A stretch of DNA of 64,000 nucleotides from positions 62,001 to 126,000 of the forward strand of contig NZ_JADMLG010000019.1 in the NCBI RefSeq assembly GCF_015674855.1, given 5' to 3'. Below the pieces are notes generated by a model. That model made no database searches, was not told the origin of the DNA, and saw nothing but the letters and a program-made list of their open reading frames with translations. A program made the translations under genes and the position numbers. The DNA comes from Nocardia bovistercoris (lineage in GTDB: Bacteria > Actinomycetota > Actinomycetes > Mycobacteriales > Mycobacteriaceae). Position 1 is the first letter of the stretch; each line of letters opens with the position of its first letter. Below are positions 46,291-56,592 of this stretch, piece by piece.

Positions 46291-47913
46291 TCAACGAGAG
46301 GCGAATTCGATCATCGTCTCACTCGCGACGGTTCTGCCGTTCTGCACAACCGTCAGACCGGTCGGCGAGATCACATACTGGGTGCCGTCCTTGCGATTCG
46401 TCACGGTGAACCCACCATCACCGGTCGGCACCGGATCATCGAGTTCGATCCCGAGATTGTCGCTGTTGCGCACGCCCTTGTAGTAGTAGCGGCCGACACC
46501 GGTCCGGCAGACCACGATCCGCGAACCCGTGGTCCGGCCGATCGTGTACGCGGGATTCGCGGCATTGCAGCGCGGCCCGCCGATGAACCCCTGATCATCC
46601 GCGCCGCTGACCGAACCCGACAACGACGGCACGCTCTCCTTGCTCGTTGTCGGCGCCGGGGGCGGCGGCGCGACCTGAGGGGTGGTCGGCCGAGTCGTCA
46701 CGACCACCGACGTCGGCGCCACGACCACCGCCGAAGACACCGACGTCGTGATCGCCGACACGGGCGAATCGTCGTGGCGAGAGTTCTCCCACAGGAACCA
46801 CGCCACGATCACCGCGACCAGCACCACCACCGACGCCCCGAGCGCGCCCGCCAGAATCGGCGTCGTCTGCCCGCCGCGCCGCGGCGGCGGATTGCGCGGC
46901 GGCAGCGGCAACGGCGCGGAAGGATGCGTCCGCAGCGGACTGTGCCAGGTCGGATTCGGTTGCGAGACTTCCATCCCCGGCGCCACCCGCGTCGGAGCGG
47001 GCGGCAGCTGCGGCTGCGGCTGCGCGGGCCGGACCAGCGTCGGCGCCACCCGCCCGGCATTCGCCGCGACCCCGTGCCCGACCCGGCTCACCGCGGCCCG
47101 CGCCGCGGCGGCCAACTCACCCGCCGTGCGGTACCGCTGCCTGCTGTCCTTCGCCATCCCGCGCGCGACGACCTCGTCGAACGAGCCCAACCCGCCAACC
47201 TTCGCGCTCGGGCGCGGCGGCGGCAACATCTGGTGCGAATGGATGGCGACCGGGAAACTTTCCGCCGGGAACGGCACCTCCCCGGTCAGACTCTGATACA
47301 GCACACAGGCCAGCGAGTAGATATCGATCGTCGGATCGGACTTCGAATCCGAGTCGACGAACCGCTCGGGAGCCATGTACGCGAACGACCCGACCGCGCT
47401 CCCCGTACCCGTCAACTGCGCGTCGGAATCGGAGTAGGCGATCCCGAAATCCACGAGATACGCGAACGAACCCCTGGTCACGAGGATATTCGCGGGCTTG
47501 ACGTCACGGTGCACGAGACCGACCTCGTGCGCGGCGTCGAGCGCGGACGCGATCTGCTCGAGTAGCGAGACCGCCTCCTCGGGCGGCAGCGGACCGCGCG
47601 AACGAATGTGGTCCTTGAGATCCTGACCGACCACGAGGCGCATATCGATGAAGAGGACCCCGTCGATCTCACCCCAGTCGTGCACCGGAATGACATGCGG
47701 CTCTTGTAGTCTCGCCGCCGAATGCGATTCACGGCGGAATCGCTCCACATAACTCGGATCCCTGGCGAGCCCGACATCGAGCAACTTCAACGCGACGGTG
47801 CGGCTCTTACTCGTGTCGTACGCCTCGTAAACCTCGCCCATACCGCCGACGCCGAGCAACCGGCGCAGTTCGTAGCGTCCGAATCGAGAACCCACCCTGG
47901 ACCCCGTGGCCAT
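46291..47913 (-). CDS. Transmembrane Ser/Thr protein kinase
   Basis: 540 aa. Kinase domain at about 12-270: LLGVGGMGEVYEAYD loop, VALKLL lysine, HRDVKPANILV catalytic loop, DFGIAYS, and YMAPERF. A Pro-rich juxtamembrane linker (about 285-348) precedes one TM helix (TPILAGALGASVVVLVAVIV, about 349-371), a Ser/Thr/Pro spacer, and an extracytoplasmic domain with two cysteines (GGPRCNAANPAY; RIVVCRTGVG). That domain is not PASTA, so it is not a PknB orthologue and may sense another envelope signal. Divergent from the thioesterase gene. Confidence 0.93.
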   Translation of the reverse strand: MATGSRVGSRFGRYELRRLLGVGGMGEVYEAYDTSKSRTVALKLLDVGLARDPSYVERFRRESHSAARLQEPHVIPVHDWGEIDGVLFIDMRLVVGQDLKDHIRSRGPLPPEEAVSLLEQIASALDAAHEVGLVHRDVKPANILVTRGSFAYLVDFGIAYSDSDAQLTGTGSAVGSFAYMAPERFVDSDSKSDPTIDIYSLACVLYQSLTGEVPFPAESFPVAIHSHQMLPPPRPSAKVGGLGSFDEVVARGMAKDSRQRYRTAGELAAAARAAVSRVGHGVAANAGRVAPTLVRPAQPQPQLPPAPTRVAPGMEVSQPNPTWHSPLRTHPSAPLPLPPRNPPPRRGGQTTPILAGALGASVVVLVAVIVAWFLWENSRHDDSPVSAITTSVSSAVVVAPTSVVVTTRPTTPQVAPPPPAPTTSKESVPSLSGSVSGADDQGFIGGPRCNAANPAYTIGRTTGSRIVVCRTGVGRYYYKGVRNSDNLGIELDDPVPTGDGGFTVTNRKDGTQYVISPTGLTVVQNGRTVASETMIEFASR

Positions 47914-48226
47914 TGGTCAAGGCTACCGCTCCCGGCGGCGCCACGTCGCCCGCGGATGCCCGCCCGCTGTTCAGGGGAAAGTCAGGTTGTGTTCGGCGGG
48001 GGCGGCGCCGAGCTTTACCATGGCGTTGGGGCCGATGCCGTGCGGGTCGGCCGCTTCACGTTCGGTCGGCGCGGTCAGGTCGGAAAGGTGGTGTAACCCG
48101 CGGCGGACTGTAGATACGGCTCGGCGCGAGGGTGTGATGTACGCCCCGTAAAGTCGTCTCGGAACAGCACCGTATGACGGTGCAGCTTAAGAAACCGCGG
48201 CACACCGTGCAGCGCGAGGAGCACAA
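47914..48226. other. Divergent promoter region, no gene
   Basis: 313 bp between the kinase start and the thioesterase start. Overlapping short ORFs lack motifs. It must carry both promoters; nothing clear enough to annotate was read. Confidence 0.5.
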
Positions 48227-48997
48227 GTGTCACTCGATCAGCCACTGGCCCCGCTTCCCCAGGAGGGCATGGGCTTCGCTTCGACGTGGCCCGTCCGGGC
48301 TGGTGACGTTGACCCCTACGACCGGCTGCGCTTCGACAGCGTCGCCCGGTATCTGCAGGATATCGCCTGGGAACAGTTGCATCAGACCTCGATGCACCGC
48401 ACCGATCCGGCCTGGATCGTGCGGCGCACGGTCATCGACGTGATCCGGCCGATCCAGTGGCCCGACGATGTGCACCTGCTGCGGTGGTGTTCGAGCATGT
48501 CGACGCGGTGGACCAATATGCGGGTGCGCATCACCAGCGGAAAAGGCGGATTGATCGAGACCGAGGGTTTCTGGATCAATATCAGCGAGACCAACAACAT
48601 GCCCGCCAGGATCAGCGACGAAGGACTCGCGTACCTGGCGCAGACCACCCAGGAGCACCGGCTGCGGTGGCGGCCGTACCTCACCGACGCCACGCCGCCG
48701 GAATCCGACACCGACCTGCCGTTCCCGGTGCGCGCCACCGATATCGACCAGTACAACCACGTCAACAACGCCTGCTACTGGCAGGCGGTGGAACAGTTCC
48801 TCATGGAATATCCGAAACTGGTGGCCGGACCGCACCGCGCCGTCGTCGAATACGTCGCCCCGGTGCTGGCCCGCCAACACGTGACGGTGCGCAGCCGCTA
48901 CGAACCCGGGGACCGTTCGGGCCGACCGGTCCTACGCCTATGGTTCGTGGTCGGCGGAATGACGACCACGGTCGTGCGCATCATGCCCCTGCCCTGA
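48227..48997 (+). CDS. Acyl-ACP thioesterase family protein
   Basis: 256 aa, GTG 48227 with GAGGAG five bases upstream. Two hot-dog domains (PF01643): the first with VRAGDVDPYDRLRFDSVARYLQDIAWE, the second with VRATDIDQYNHVNNACYWQAVEQFL. The DxxxxxxNHVNN motif carries the catalytic Asp/Asn/His of acyl-ACP thioesterases. Likely releases fatty acids from a carrier protein or CoA. The host makes fatty acids mainly by FAS I, so the true acyl donor is uncertain. Confidence 0.88.
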   Translation: MSLDQPLAPLPQEGMGFASTWPVRAGDVDPYDRLRFDSVARYLQDIAWEQLHQTSMHRTDPAWIVRRTVIDVIRPIQWPDDVHLLRWCSSMSTRWTNMRVRITSGKGGLIETEGFWINISETNNMPARISDEGLAYLAQTTQEHRLRWRPYLTDATPPESDTDLPFPVRATDIDQYNHVNNACYWQAVEQFLMEYPKLVAGPHRAVVEYVAPVLARQHVTVRSRYEPGDRSGRPVLRLWFVVGGMTTTVVRIMPLP

Positions 48998-49021
48998 GTC
49001 GAGGGCTTCTGGAATACCACG

Positions 49022-49055
49022 AACGCGGGCCGGATCCTACGATCCGGCCCGCGTT
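49022..49055. terminator. Bidirectional intrinsic terminator between the thioesterase and fprB
   Basis: A perfect 15-bp stem (AACGCGGGCCGGATC / GATCCGGCCCGCGTT) with a CTAC loop, located 24 bp after the thioesterase stop and 11 bp before the convergent fprB stop. TTT follows on the plus strand and a TTC run on the minus strand, so it can serve both genes. Confidence 0.9.
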
Positions 49056-49066
49056 TCGTCGTGTGG

Positions 49067-50737
<1,671 letters not shown>

Positions 50738-50966
50738 ATTCTGCAAATCCTCAGAAGGTGCGTGGACTGTACGCCACCGTTCGTGGGTCGGGTGGACAAG
50801 CGGCGTCACGTCCGCACGGGGTGCGCGCGAAGTGTGACGCCGCTTTCAGTGTGCCTCGAGAGTGGCGCGAGACTCGCACCGGTCCGGCATCGCGCTTATC
50901 ACACCCGGTCGACGGCAGGCCAGCCCCTACCACGACATCGGCCGCTCGTGCGCCTACCGTAGTGCC

Positions 50967-51458
50967 ATGGTGCGGACTCTGATCCTCATGCGGCACGGCA
51001 AATCCGGCTACCCCGAAGGCGTCGCCGACCACGAACGCCCGCTCGCGCCGCGCGGCCTGCGCGAGGCGGGCCTCGCCGGGGCGTGGCTGCGCGAGACGCA
51101 ACCACCGATCGACGCGGTGCGGTGTTCGACGGCGACCCGCACCCGCGAAACCCTCGCCGCCACCGGAGTCGGCGCGCCGGTGGTCTACGAACGCGGCATC
51201 TACGAGGCGTCGCCGCGATCGCTGATCGAGCTGATCCAGCTCAGCGACGACGACGTAGCCACCCTGCTCGTCATCGGACACGCGCCGGGCATGCCCTGGA
51301 CCGCCTGGGAGCTGGCGGGCAACCGCGACTCCGATCAGGCGGTCGAACTCAGCCGCAAGTTCCCGACCTCCGCGCTCGCGGTCCTCGAATTCGACCGGCC
51401 GTGGACGCAGATCGATCCAGGCACCGGCGAGCTCGTGCGGTTCCACATCCCGCGCTGA
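50967..51458 (+). CDS. SixA-like histidine phosphatase
   Basis: 163 aa from ATG 50967. Histidine-phosphatase fold: LILMRHGKSGYPEG (catalytic RHG), APRGLREAGLAGAWLRE, VRCSTATRTRETLAA, and the second His in VIGHAPGM. Short length without inserts points to the SixA/phosphohistidine phosphatase branch rather than phosphoglycerate mutase. Divergent from fprB; substrate unknown. Confidence 0.9.
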   Translation: MVRTLILMRHGKSGYPEGVADHERPLAPRGLREAGLAGAWLRETQPPIDAVRCSTATRTRETLAATGVGAPVVYERGIYEASPRSLIELIQLSDDDVATLLVIGHAPGMPWTAWELAGNRDSDQAVELSRKFPTSALAVLEFDRPWTQIDPGTGELVRFHIPR

Positions 51459-51480
51459 GGTCGCGCCGCGCACAGCTCGC

Positions 51481-51684
51481 TCAGCGGGTGAGTTTGCCGC
51501 CGACCACGACGACCGCGCCGAGCACGACGAGCAGCACGAACGCGGCGAATCCGCCGAATATCCACCACACGAGTCCGAGCGCGACGACGAACGGCGCCAC
51601 CGCGATCGCGGTGATCACCGGACTTTCCCTTACCGTCTCCAAGGCCGATTTCGCCCTGATCCGGTCGATGTTCTTACCTGCCAT
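51481..51684 (-). CDS. Small two-helix membrane protein
   Basis: 67 aa. A short charged N-terminus (MAGKNIDRIRAKSALETVRE) is followed by two hydrophobic helices (about 24-45 and 47-62) and ends GGKLTR. Good codon bias and a clean ATG, with similar short membrane proteins common in Nocardia. Converges with the SixA-like gene. Function unknown. Confidence 0.65.
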   Translation of the reverse strand: MAGKNIDRIRAKSALETVRESPVITAIAVAPFVVALGLVWWIFGGFAAFVLLVVLGAVVVVGGKLTR

Positions 51685-51732
51685 ACCACAAGGGTAGGCC
51701 CGGAATAGCCGCCGTCACCCGCGAAGTTGTCC

Positions 51733-51763
51733 TTGCTTGGAGTGCACTCCAGGTGACTACCGT
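51733..51763 (+). promoter_or_regulatory. MerR-type promoter/operator of the merR-aldo/keto reductase operon
   Basis: -35 TTGCTT (51733-51738), a 19-bp spacer containing the perfect palindrome TGGAGTGCACTCCA (51738-51751), and -10 TACCGT (51758-51763). An over-long 19-bp spacer with the dyad inside it is the diagnostic layout of promoters twisted into activity by MerR-family activators. It also shows that the upstream GTG 51753 lies before the transcription start. Confidence 0.8.
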
Positions 51764-51794
51764 CGATCAGGTTCGACGAGAAGGGCGAAGGCAA

Positions 51795-52247
51795 GTGGGC
51801 GACATCGCGATTCGTGAACGTGACGACGAGTTCGAACGGCCGAGGTACTCGATCGGCGAGGTCTCGACACGCTCGGGACTGAGCCGCGACACGCTGCGGT
51901 GGTACGAGCGCATCGGATTGATGGACTACATCGGCCGCGACCACACGGGCCGACGGCGCTTCAGCGACCGCGACCTCGAATGGCTCACCCTCATCGGTCG
52001 TCTGCGCACCACCGGCATGTCGGTGGCCGACATGGTCCGCTACGCGGAACTGGTGCGGCTCGGTGACGACACCATGCCGCAGCGGCTCGCGATGTTCCGC
52101 AAGACCCGCGCCGACGTACTCGCCAAGATCGACGAACTCCGACAGACCGTGGCCGTGCTCGACTACAAGATCGACATCTATCGAAGCCGATCCGACGCGC
52201 CCACGGACGAACAAGCTACGCACGACAGTGAAGGGATCACGGTATGA
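51795..52247 (+). CDS. MerR-family transcriptional regulator
   Basis: 150 aa from GTG 51795, with GAAGG close upstream. The longer in-frame start at 51753 would lie inside the promoter and is rejected. MerR HTH: RYSIGEVSTRSGLSRDTLRWYERIGLM, followed by RFSDRDLEWLTLIGRLRTTGMSVADMVRYAEL and a C-terminal coiled coil (DELRQTVAVLDYKIDIY). It lacks metal-binding cysteines, so it probably senses an organic or redox signal. Overlaps the aldo/keto reductase (ATGA), its presumed regulon. Confidence 0.9.
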   Translation: MGDIAIRERDDEFERPRYSIGEVSTRSGLSRDTLRWYERIGLMDYIGRDHTGRRRFSDRDLEWLTLIGRLRTTGMSVADMVRYAELVRLGDDTMPQRLAMFRKTRADVLAKIDELRQTVAVLDYKIDIYRSRSDAPTDEQATHDSEGITV

Positions 52248-53263
52248 CGACGATCGGCACCCTCCCCACCACCGCACTGGGCGGCAGCGGCATCGAAGTG
52301 GGAATCCAAGGGCTCGGCTGCATGGGCATGAGCGAGTTCTACGGCCCCTCCGACCTCGACGAATCGAAAGCAACCCTGGAACGCGCCCTCGAACTGGGCG
52401 TCACCCTGTTCGACACCGCCGACGTGTACGGCTCAGGCCACAACGAGGAATTCCTCTCCGATTTCGTGCGCGCCAACCGCGACCGCCTGGTACTCGCCAC
52501 CAAATTCGCCATCGTCCGCAAAGCGGGCGACCCGGCCTTCCGCGGTATCGACAACTCACCGGCCTACATCCGCGCCGCCGTCGACGCGAGCCTGCGCCGC
52601 CTCGGAATCGACACCATCGACCTGTACTACATGCACCGCCGCGACCCCTCGGTGCCGCTGGAAGACAGCATCGGCACGATGGCCGAACTGGTCACCGAAG
52701 GCAAAGTCCGCGCCCTCGGCCTGTCCGAGGTAACCGGCGCCGAACTCCGCGCCGCCGCCGCCATCCACCCCATCGCGGCCCTCCAGTCCGAATGGTCCCT
52801 GTTCTCCCGCGACGTGGAACACTCGGCGGTACCCGCCGCCGCCGAACTCGGCGTCACCTTCGTCCCCTACTCCCCCCTCGGCCGCGGTTTCCTCACCGGC
52901 TCCTTCGCCACCGCCTCCGACCTGTCCGACGCGAAGGACTTCCGCAAGGCGATGCCCCGCTTCACCGGCGACAACGCCGAACACAACGCCGCACTGCTGA
53001 CCCCCCTTCGCGCCATCGCCGAAGCCCGCGGCGTCACCCTCGCACAGGTCGCCCTGTCTTGGGTCCACGCGCAGGCCGCCGTGCACGGACTCGCCGTAGT
53101 CCCGATTCCGGGCACCCGCAGCCGCACCCGACTGGCCGAAAACGTCGCCGCCGCGACACTGACGCTGACACCGGAGGAACTGGCCACCTTGGCACCCATC
53201 GCCGCCGAGGTCGCGGGACCGCGCTACGCGGACATGTCCTTCACCTCCGCCGGGCGGGAGTAA
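52244..53263 (+). CDS. Aldo/keto reductase
   Basis: 339 aa. (beta/alpha)8 AKR with catalytic residues in context: FDTADVYGSGHNEEFL (Asp, Tyr), VLATKFAI (Lys), YYMHRRDPSVPLEDSIGTM (His). NADPH-site strand VVPIPGTRSRTRLAEN near the C-terminus. Close to the YakC/AKR13-type enzymes that reduce reactive aldehydes. ATG overlaps the merR stop, so both come from the MerR-type promoter. Confidence 0.93.
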   Translation: MTTIGTLPTTALGGSGIEVGIQGLGCMGMSEFYGPSDLDESKATLERALELGVTLFDTADVYGSGHNEEFLSDFVRANRDRLVLATKFAIVRKAGDPAFRGIDNSPAYIRAAVDASLRRLGIDTIDLYYMHRRDPSVPLEDSIGTMAELVTEGKVRALGLSEVTGAELRAAAAIHPIAALQSEWSLFSRDVEHSAVPAAAELGVTFVPYSPLGRGFLTGSFATASDLSDAKDFRKAMPRFTGDNAEHNAALLTPLRAIAEARGVTLAQVALSWVHAQAAVHGLAVVPIPGTRSRTRLAENVAAATLTLTPEELATLAPIAAEVAGPRYADMSFTSAGRE

Positions 53264-53575
53264 CGGACGGGCGGGACGACCGCTTGAATCGAGCGCGGGC
53301 GCAGCCGCACGAAGGCTCGCTCCCGCGCCAGGTTCGCCTGCACAGGTCGACCGAGACCGGCGGTCAGCCCTCGGGGCCTGTGACCAGGTACTCCTTTAGC
53401 AGGACGGCTCCGGATTCGAGGGCCGGGAATTCGCGATCGGCGGGTCCGGAGAGGAATCCGATCTTGATGTAGGCGTCCGGATCGACATCGGCGAACGGCG
53501 CCAGCGAGAACCGCCGGTTCGCCTGGAACTTGTCGAGCACACCACTTCAGAAGCGGGGCGAAGCGCCGAAGCAGT
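53264..53575. other. 312-bp stretch between the aldo/keto reductase and the STAND gene
   Basis: Apart from the short minus-strand open frame at 53364-53540, no gene is supported. The two flanking genes converge here; no clean terminator hairpin was read. Confidence 0.5.
53364..53540 (-). pseudogene. Short gene or gene remnant downstream of the STAND NTPase
   Basis: 58 aa if started at GTG 53540 (VLDKFQANRRFSLAPF ... LLKEYLVTGPEG). Third positions are strongly GC-ending, so it looks coding. An ATG that overlaps the STAND stop (CGATGA) is in the same frame but is followed after ten codons by TGA, just before this frame. That suggests an originally coupled gene now broken by a nonsense change, or simply a shorter gene with a poor RBS. 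No family recognised. Confidence 0.4.
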
Positions 53576-56251
53576 TCATCGAGAATCTCTCCGCTCACGC
53601 GCAGCCACGAGATTGCCACGCACCACACCGGTTTTCGGATGGTCTTCGCCCAGTGCCCTTTCGCAGTCGGTGAGGGTCCGCTCGTAGAGGAGGATCGCCG
53701 CGTCCAATCGCCCCACCGATTCGTAGGTGTAGGCGAGGTTGTTGCGGGAGGTCAGTGTGTCGGGGTGCTCGTCACCCAGGACCCTTTCGAAGTCGGTGAG
53801 GGTCCGCTCCAACAGAGGGATCGCCTCACCCAATCGCCCCACCGACCGGTAGGCGCCAGCGAGATTGTTGCGGGAGGTCAGGGTGTCGGGGTGCTCGTCA
53901 CCCAAGAGCCGCTGCCGATCGGTCAGGGTCCGCTCGTAGAGGGGGATCGCCTCACCCAATCGCCCCACCGACCGGTAGGCGCCAGCGAGATTGTTGCGGG
54001 AGGCCAGGGTGTCGGGGTGCTCGTCACCCAAGAGCCGCCGCCGATCGGTCAGGGTCCGCTCCAACAGGGGGATCGCCTCACCCGAACGCCCCACCGACTC
54101 GTAGGCGGAGGCAAGGTTGTTGCAGGAGGTCAGTGTGTCGGGGTGCTCGTCACCCAGGACCCTTTCGAAGTCGGTGAGGGTCCGCTCCAACAGAGGGATC
54201 GCCTCACCCAATCGCCCCACCGACTCGTAGGCGCCAGCGAGATTGTTGCGGGAGGTCAGGGTGTCGGGGTGCTCGTCACCCAAGAGCCGCTGCCGATCGG
54301 TCAGGGTCCGCTCGTAGAGGAGGATCGCCTCACCCGAACGCCCCACCGACTCGTAGGCGCCAGCGAGATTGTTGCGGGAGGTCAGGGTGTCGGGGTGCTC
54401 GTCACCCAAGAGTCGCTGCCGATCGGTCAGGGTCCGCTCGTAGAGGGGGATCGCCTCACCCAATCGCCCCACCGACCGGTAGGCGCCAGCGAGATTGTTG
54501 CGGGAGGTCAGGGTGTCGGGGTGCTCGTCGCCCAGGACCCTCTCGGAGTCGGTGAGGGTCCGCTCCAACAGAGGGATCGCCTCACCCAATCGCCCCACCG
54601 ACTCGTAGGCGTAGGCAAGGTTATTGCGGAAGATCAGCGTGTTCGGGTGCTCGTCGCCCAGGACCATTTCGAAGTCGGTGAGGATCCGCTCGACCAAGGG
54701 GATCGCCTCATCGAGTCGTCCTGCCGAACGGTAGGCGTTGGCGAGTTCGTCGCGGCATATTGTGGTTTGAGTGTGGTCGATGCCGTAGTTTTGCTCGGCG
54801 AGTCGAAGGAGTCGTTCAGCGAGGGGGATGGCACGTTGCAGGTCGACCGCCACCCGTGATTGTGTTGCCGCCCATCGGAGACTGCCTAACGCCGCAGTAG
54901 CGAGTGGGGTGGGTTGTGGGCGGGATCGCCGTAACCATCGTCGGGGAGTTGTCATCGCGGTGAGTTCGGGGAGGCCGGTGTCGTGGATGGCTTCGATCTG
55001 GTCGACCAAGTGCGCGCCCTCAACCCGCCGCGCCCATGCCTGACCGCGATCGAACAGGTGTGGGGCGAGCATGGCGAGAGTGTCGGTGAGCAGTTTTGTC
55101 GTGGTGTGGTGGTCGAAGGCGTCTTCGAGCAGGACGCGGGCGGTGAGGCGGTGGGCGATCAGGGTTTCGTTGGTGGTGGACCAGGTCAGCAGCGAGCGTT
55201 GTGTGCAGTGGACGATTGCGTCGTCGACGTGCGTGTTCACGCTTGGGTCGGGGTGAGTGAGCAGGCTCCGACGGATGCCGGTGGGTGAGAGCAGTGCGAA
55301 TAGTCCGAGCAGCCAGGCGATGGCGGTGTCGAGTTCGGGTGTGCCGGTGGAGGCACGGGCGGTGTCGACGGCCAGCAGCAGTGCCTGGTCCACCGGTAGT
55401 GGGTATTCGTGTCCTTCGCGCAGCCGCAGAGCCTGGGGCAGAGGTTGCTCGCGCAACCGCCGCAGATAGTCCCGATAGGTCGACCGTGGCGCGTTCGGGG
55501 GTGCTATCGATGTCGCGGCGGCGGCCAACGCCAAGGGCAGGTAACCGAGTTGTGCGAAGAGTCGGGTCTCGCCGTCGGGATCGGTAATGCTGGTAGCGGC
55601 CCGCAGATACGTGCGAGCTTGGTCGGGGGTGTAGCCCTCCCCGGCGGTGACCACGACCGGGGTCAGAGCGGTCATGGCGTGGTCGGTCGTGGTGATCACG
55701 ACCCGGGTGCCCCCGTGGACGGGAAGGACCTCACGCAGCAGGTCGACATCGCCCGCGTTGTCGAGCACCAGCAGATGCCGATCGTCGCTCGAGGACAACA
55801 AGTCCCGCAACAACCGCACTGATACCCGAGTGTCGCCGTTGGGTGCGGTGGCACCGAACCGTTCGGCGAGGATGGCCAACCCGGTGTAGAGGGATTCGGC
55901 GGACTCGGCGTTGATCCACCCGACCAAACCCTCGCGACGGTCGAGGACCCGGCGGGCGTAAGCGGCGGCCAGATGGGTTTTTCCTGCTCCGCGCATCCCG
56001 GTGACCACGACCGCGATCCGCTGCCCGGCCAACCCGGTCTCCAACTCACCGACCTGGTCGCGAGCGATGTAGTGCTCAGGTTCCTGCGGGATCACGCCCG
56101 ATGCCCCGACACCGATACCCGCCAACGGCGACGACGCCACCGGCTGCCCGGGCGTGCCGCCGTAGTTGTTGGTGACAGTGATCGCGCCGTGCGCCGAGGT
56201 CTTCTCGAACGAGATGGTCGGGCCCGATGCGGGTTGTCGCGAGTTGTTCAC
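53576..56251 (-). CDS. NB-ARC-type STAND NTPase with C-terminal kinesin-light-chain-like TPR array
   Basis: 891 aa, GTG 56251. A short N-terminal segment (ISFEKTSAHGAITVTNN) is followed by the NTPase: Walker A GMRGAGKTH (85-93), Walker B HLLVLDNAGD (about 158), RVVITTTD sensor and GYLPLALAAAAT (GxP-like). A winged-helix/linker region follows, then nine near-identical 42-residue TPRs (LGDEHPDTLTSRNNLAGAYESVGR...) and a partial tenth. This is the layout of bacterial NLR-like proteins: a sensor array holds the NTPase inactive until a ligand triggers oligomerisation and an N-terminal effector signal. It overlaps the small two-TM gene by GTGA, pointing to a two-gene immunity or signalling unit. 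In some actinobacteria such proteins are regulators instead. Confidence 0.88.
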   Translation of the reverse strand: MNNSRQPASGPTISFEKTSAHGAITVTNNYGGTPGQPVASSPLAGIGVGASGVIPQEPEHYIARDQVGELETGLAGQRIAVVVTGMRGAGKTHLAAAYARRVLDRREGLVGWINAESAESLYTGLAILAERFGATAPNGDTRVSVRLLRDLLSSSDDRHLLVLDNAGDVDLLREVLPVHGGTRVVITTTDHAMTALTPVVVTAGEGYTPDQARTYLRAATSITDPDGETRLFAQLGYLPLALAAAATSIAPPNAPRSTYRDYLRRLREQPLPQALRLREGHEYPLPVDQALLLAVDTARASTGTPELDTAIAWLLGLFALLSPTGIRRSLLTHPDPSVNTHVDDAIVHCTQRSLLTWSTTNETLIAHRLTARVLLEDAFDHHTTTKLLTDTLAMLAPHLFDRGQAWARRVEGAHLVDQIEAIHDTGLPELTAMTTPRRWLRRSRPQPTPLATAALGSLRWAATQSRVAVDLQRAIPLAERLLRLAEQNYGIDHTQTTICRDELANAYRSAGRLDEAIPLVERILTDFEMVLGDEHPNTLIFRNNLAYAYESVGRLGEAIPLLERTLTDSERVLGDEHPDTLTSRNNLAGAYRSVGRLGEAIPLYERTLTDRQRLLGDEHPDTLTSRNNLAGAYESVGRSGEAILLYERTLTDRQRLLGDEHPDTLTSRNNLAGAYESVGRLGEAIPLLERTLTDFERVLGDEHPDTLTSCNNLASAYESVGRSGEAIPLLERTLTDRRRLLGDEHPDTLASRNNLAGAYRSVGRLGEAIPLYERTLTDRQRLLGDEHPDTLTSRNNLAGAYRSVGRLGEAIPLLERTLTDFERVLGDEHPDTLTSRNNLAYTYESVGRLDAAILLYERTLTDCERALGEDHPKTGVVRGNLVAARERRDSR
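53640..54720. repeat. 126-bp coding repeats of the TPR array
   Basis: Eight to nine tandem 126-bp units encode the 42-aa TPRs. Units differ at few positions (for example YESVGR/YRSVGR, ERTLTDRQRL/ERTLTDFERV), indicating recent duplication or gene conversion. In-frame gain or loss of units is expected between strains. Confidence 0.92.
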
Positions 56252-56592
56252 GGGTGTGAGGCATCACCGCGACCGGACTCGATGTCCTCGATATCGATAC
56301 CCTCGCGGAATCGACCGCGCCGCATCCGCAGCGCGGTACCGGAGGACTTGACGTTCTTCGCCCGAAAACTCCGCGCCTTGACGTTGCCCAGATCGATCCC
56401 GCGGATCGGTTCCGGCGCCGCGGAGGTCTCGGTCCACACCGACACCGCGACCACGGCCAGCGTGAGCACGACGACCGCGCCCCACACCCACGCCGAATAG
56501 TCGCCGCTGGTGGCGAGATTCACCACGACCGCCAATCCCGTCCCCACCACGGCGCTCACCGCGGCACGCACCACCGTTCGACCCCAGCTCAC
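56248..56592 (-). CDS. Small two-TM protein with a repetitive polar tail, partner of the STAND NTPase
   Basis: 114 aa from GTG 56592, with GGAGG six bases upstream; longer in-frame starts are unsupported. TM1 about 6-27 and TM2 about 35-54 with a short loop, then a 60-residue tail with G-N-V and S/T-G spaced beta-prone units (GIDLGNVKARSFRAKNV, SSGTALRM, REGIDIEDIESG). Stop overlaps the STAND start (GTGA). The layout of a membrane-perturbing unit plus a short beta-motif tail beside an NLR-like gene suggests an effector recruited by the NTPase's N-terminal motif. This is inference; it may instead be a membrane anchor. Confidence 0.72.
   Translation of the reverse strand: MSWGRTVVRAAVSAVVGTGLAVVVNLATSGDYSAWVWGAVVVLTLAVVAVSVWTETSAAPEPIRGIDLGNVKARSFRAKNVKSSGTALRMRRGRFREGIDIEDIESGRGDASHP

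Noticed and set aside
53640..54720. Regular repeats that could be mistaken for a CRISPR array
   Set aside because: The period is 126 bp without unique spacers and the units translate as TPRs in one frame.
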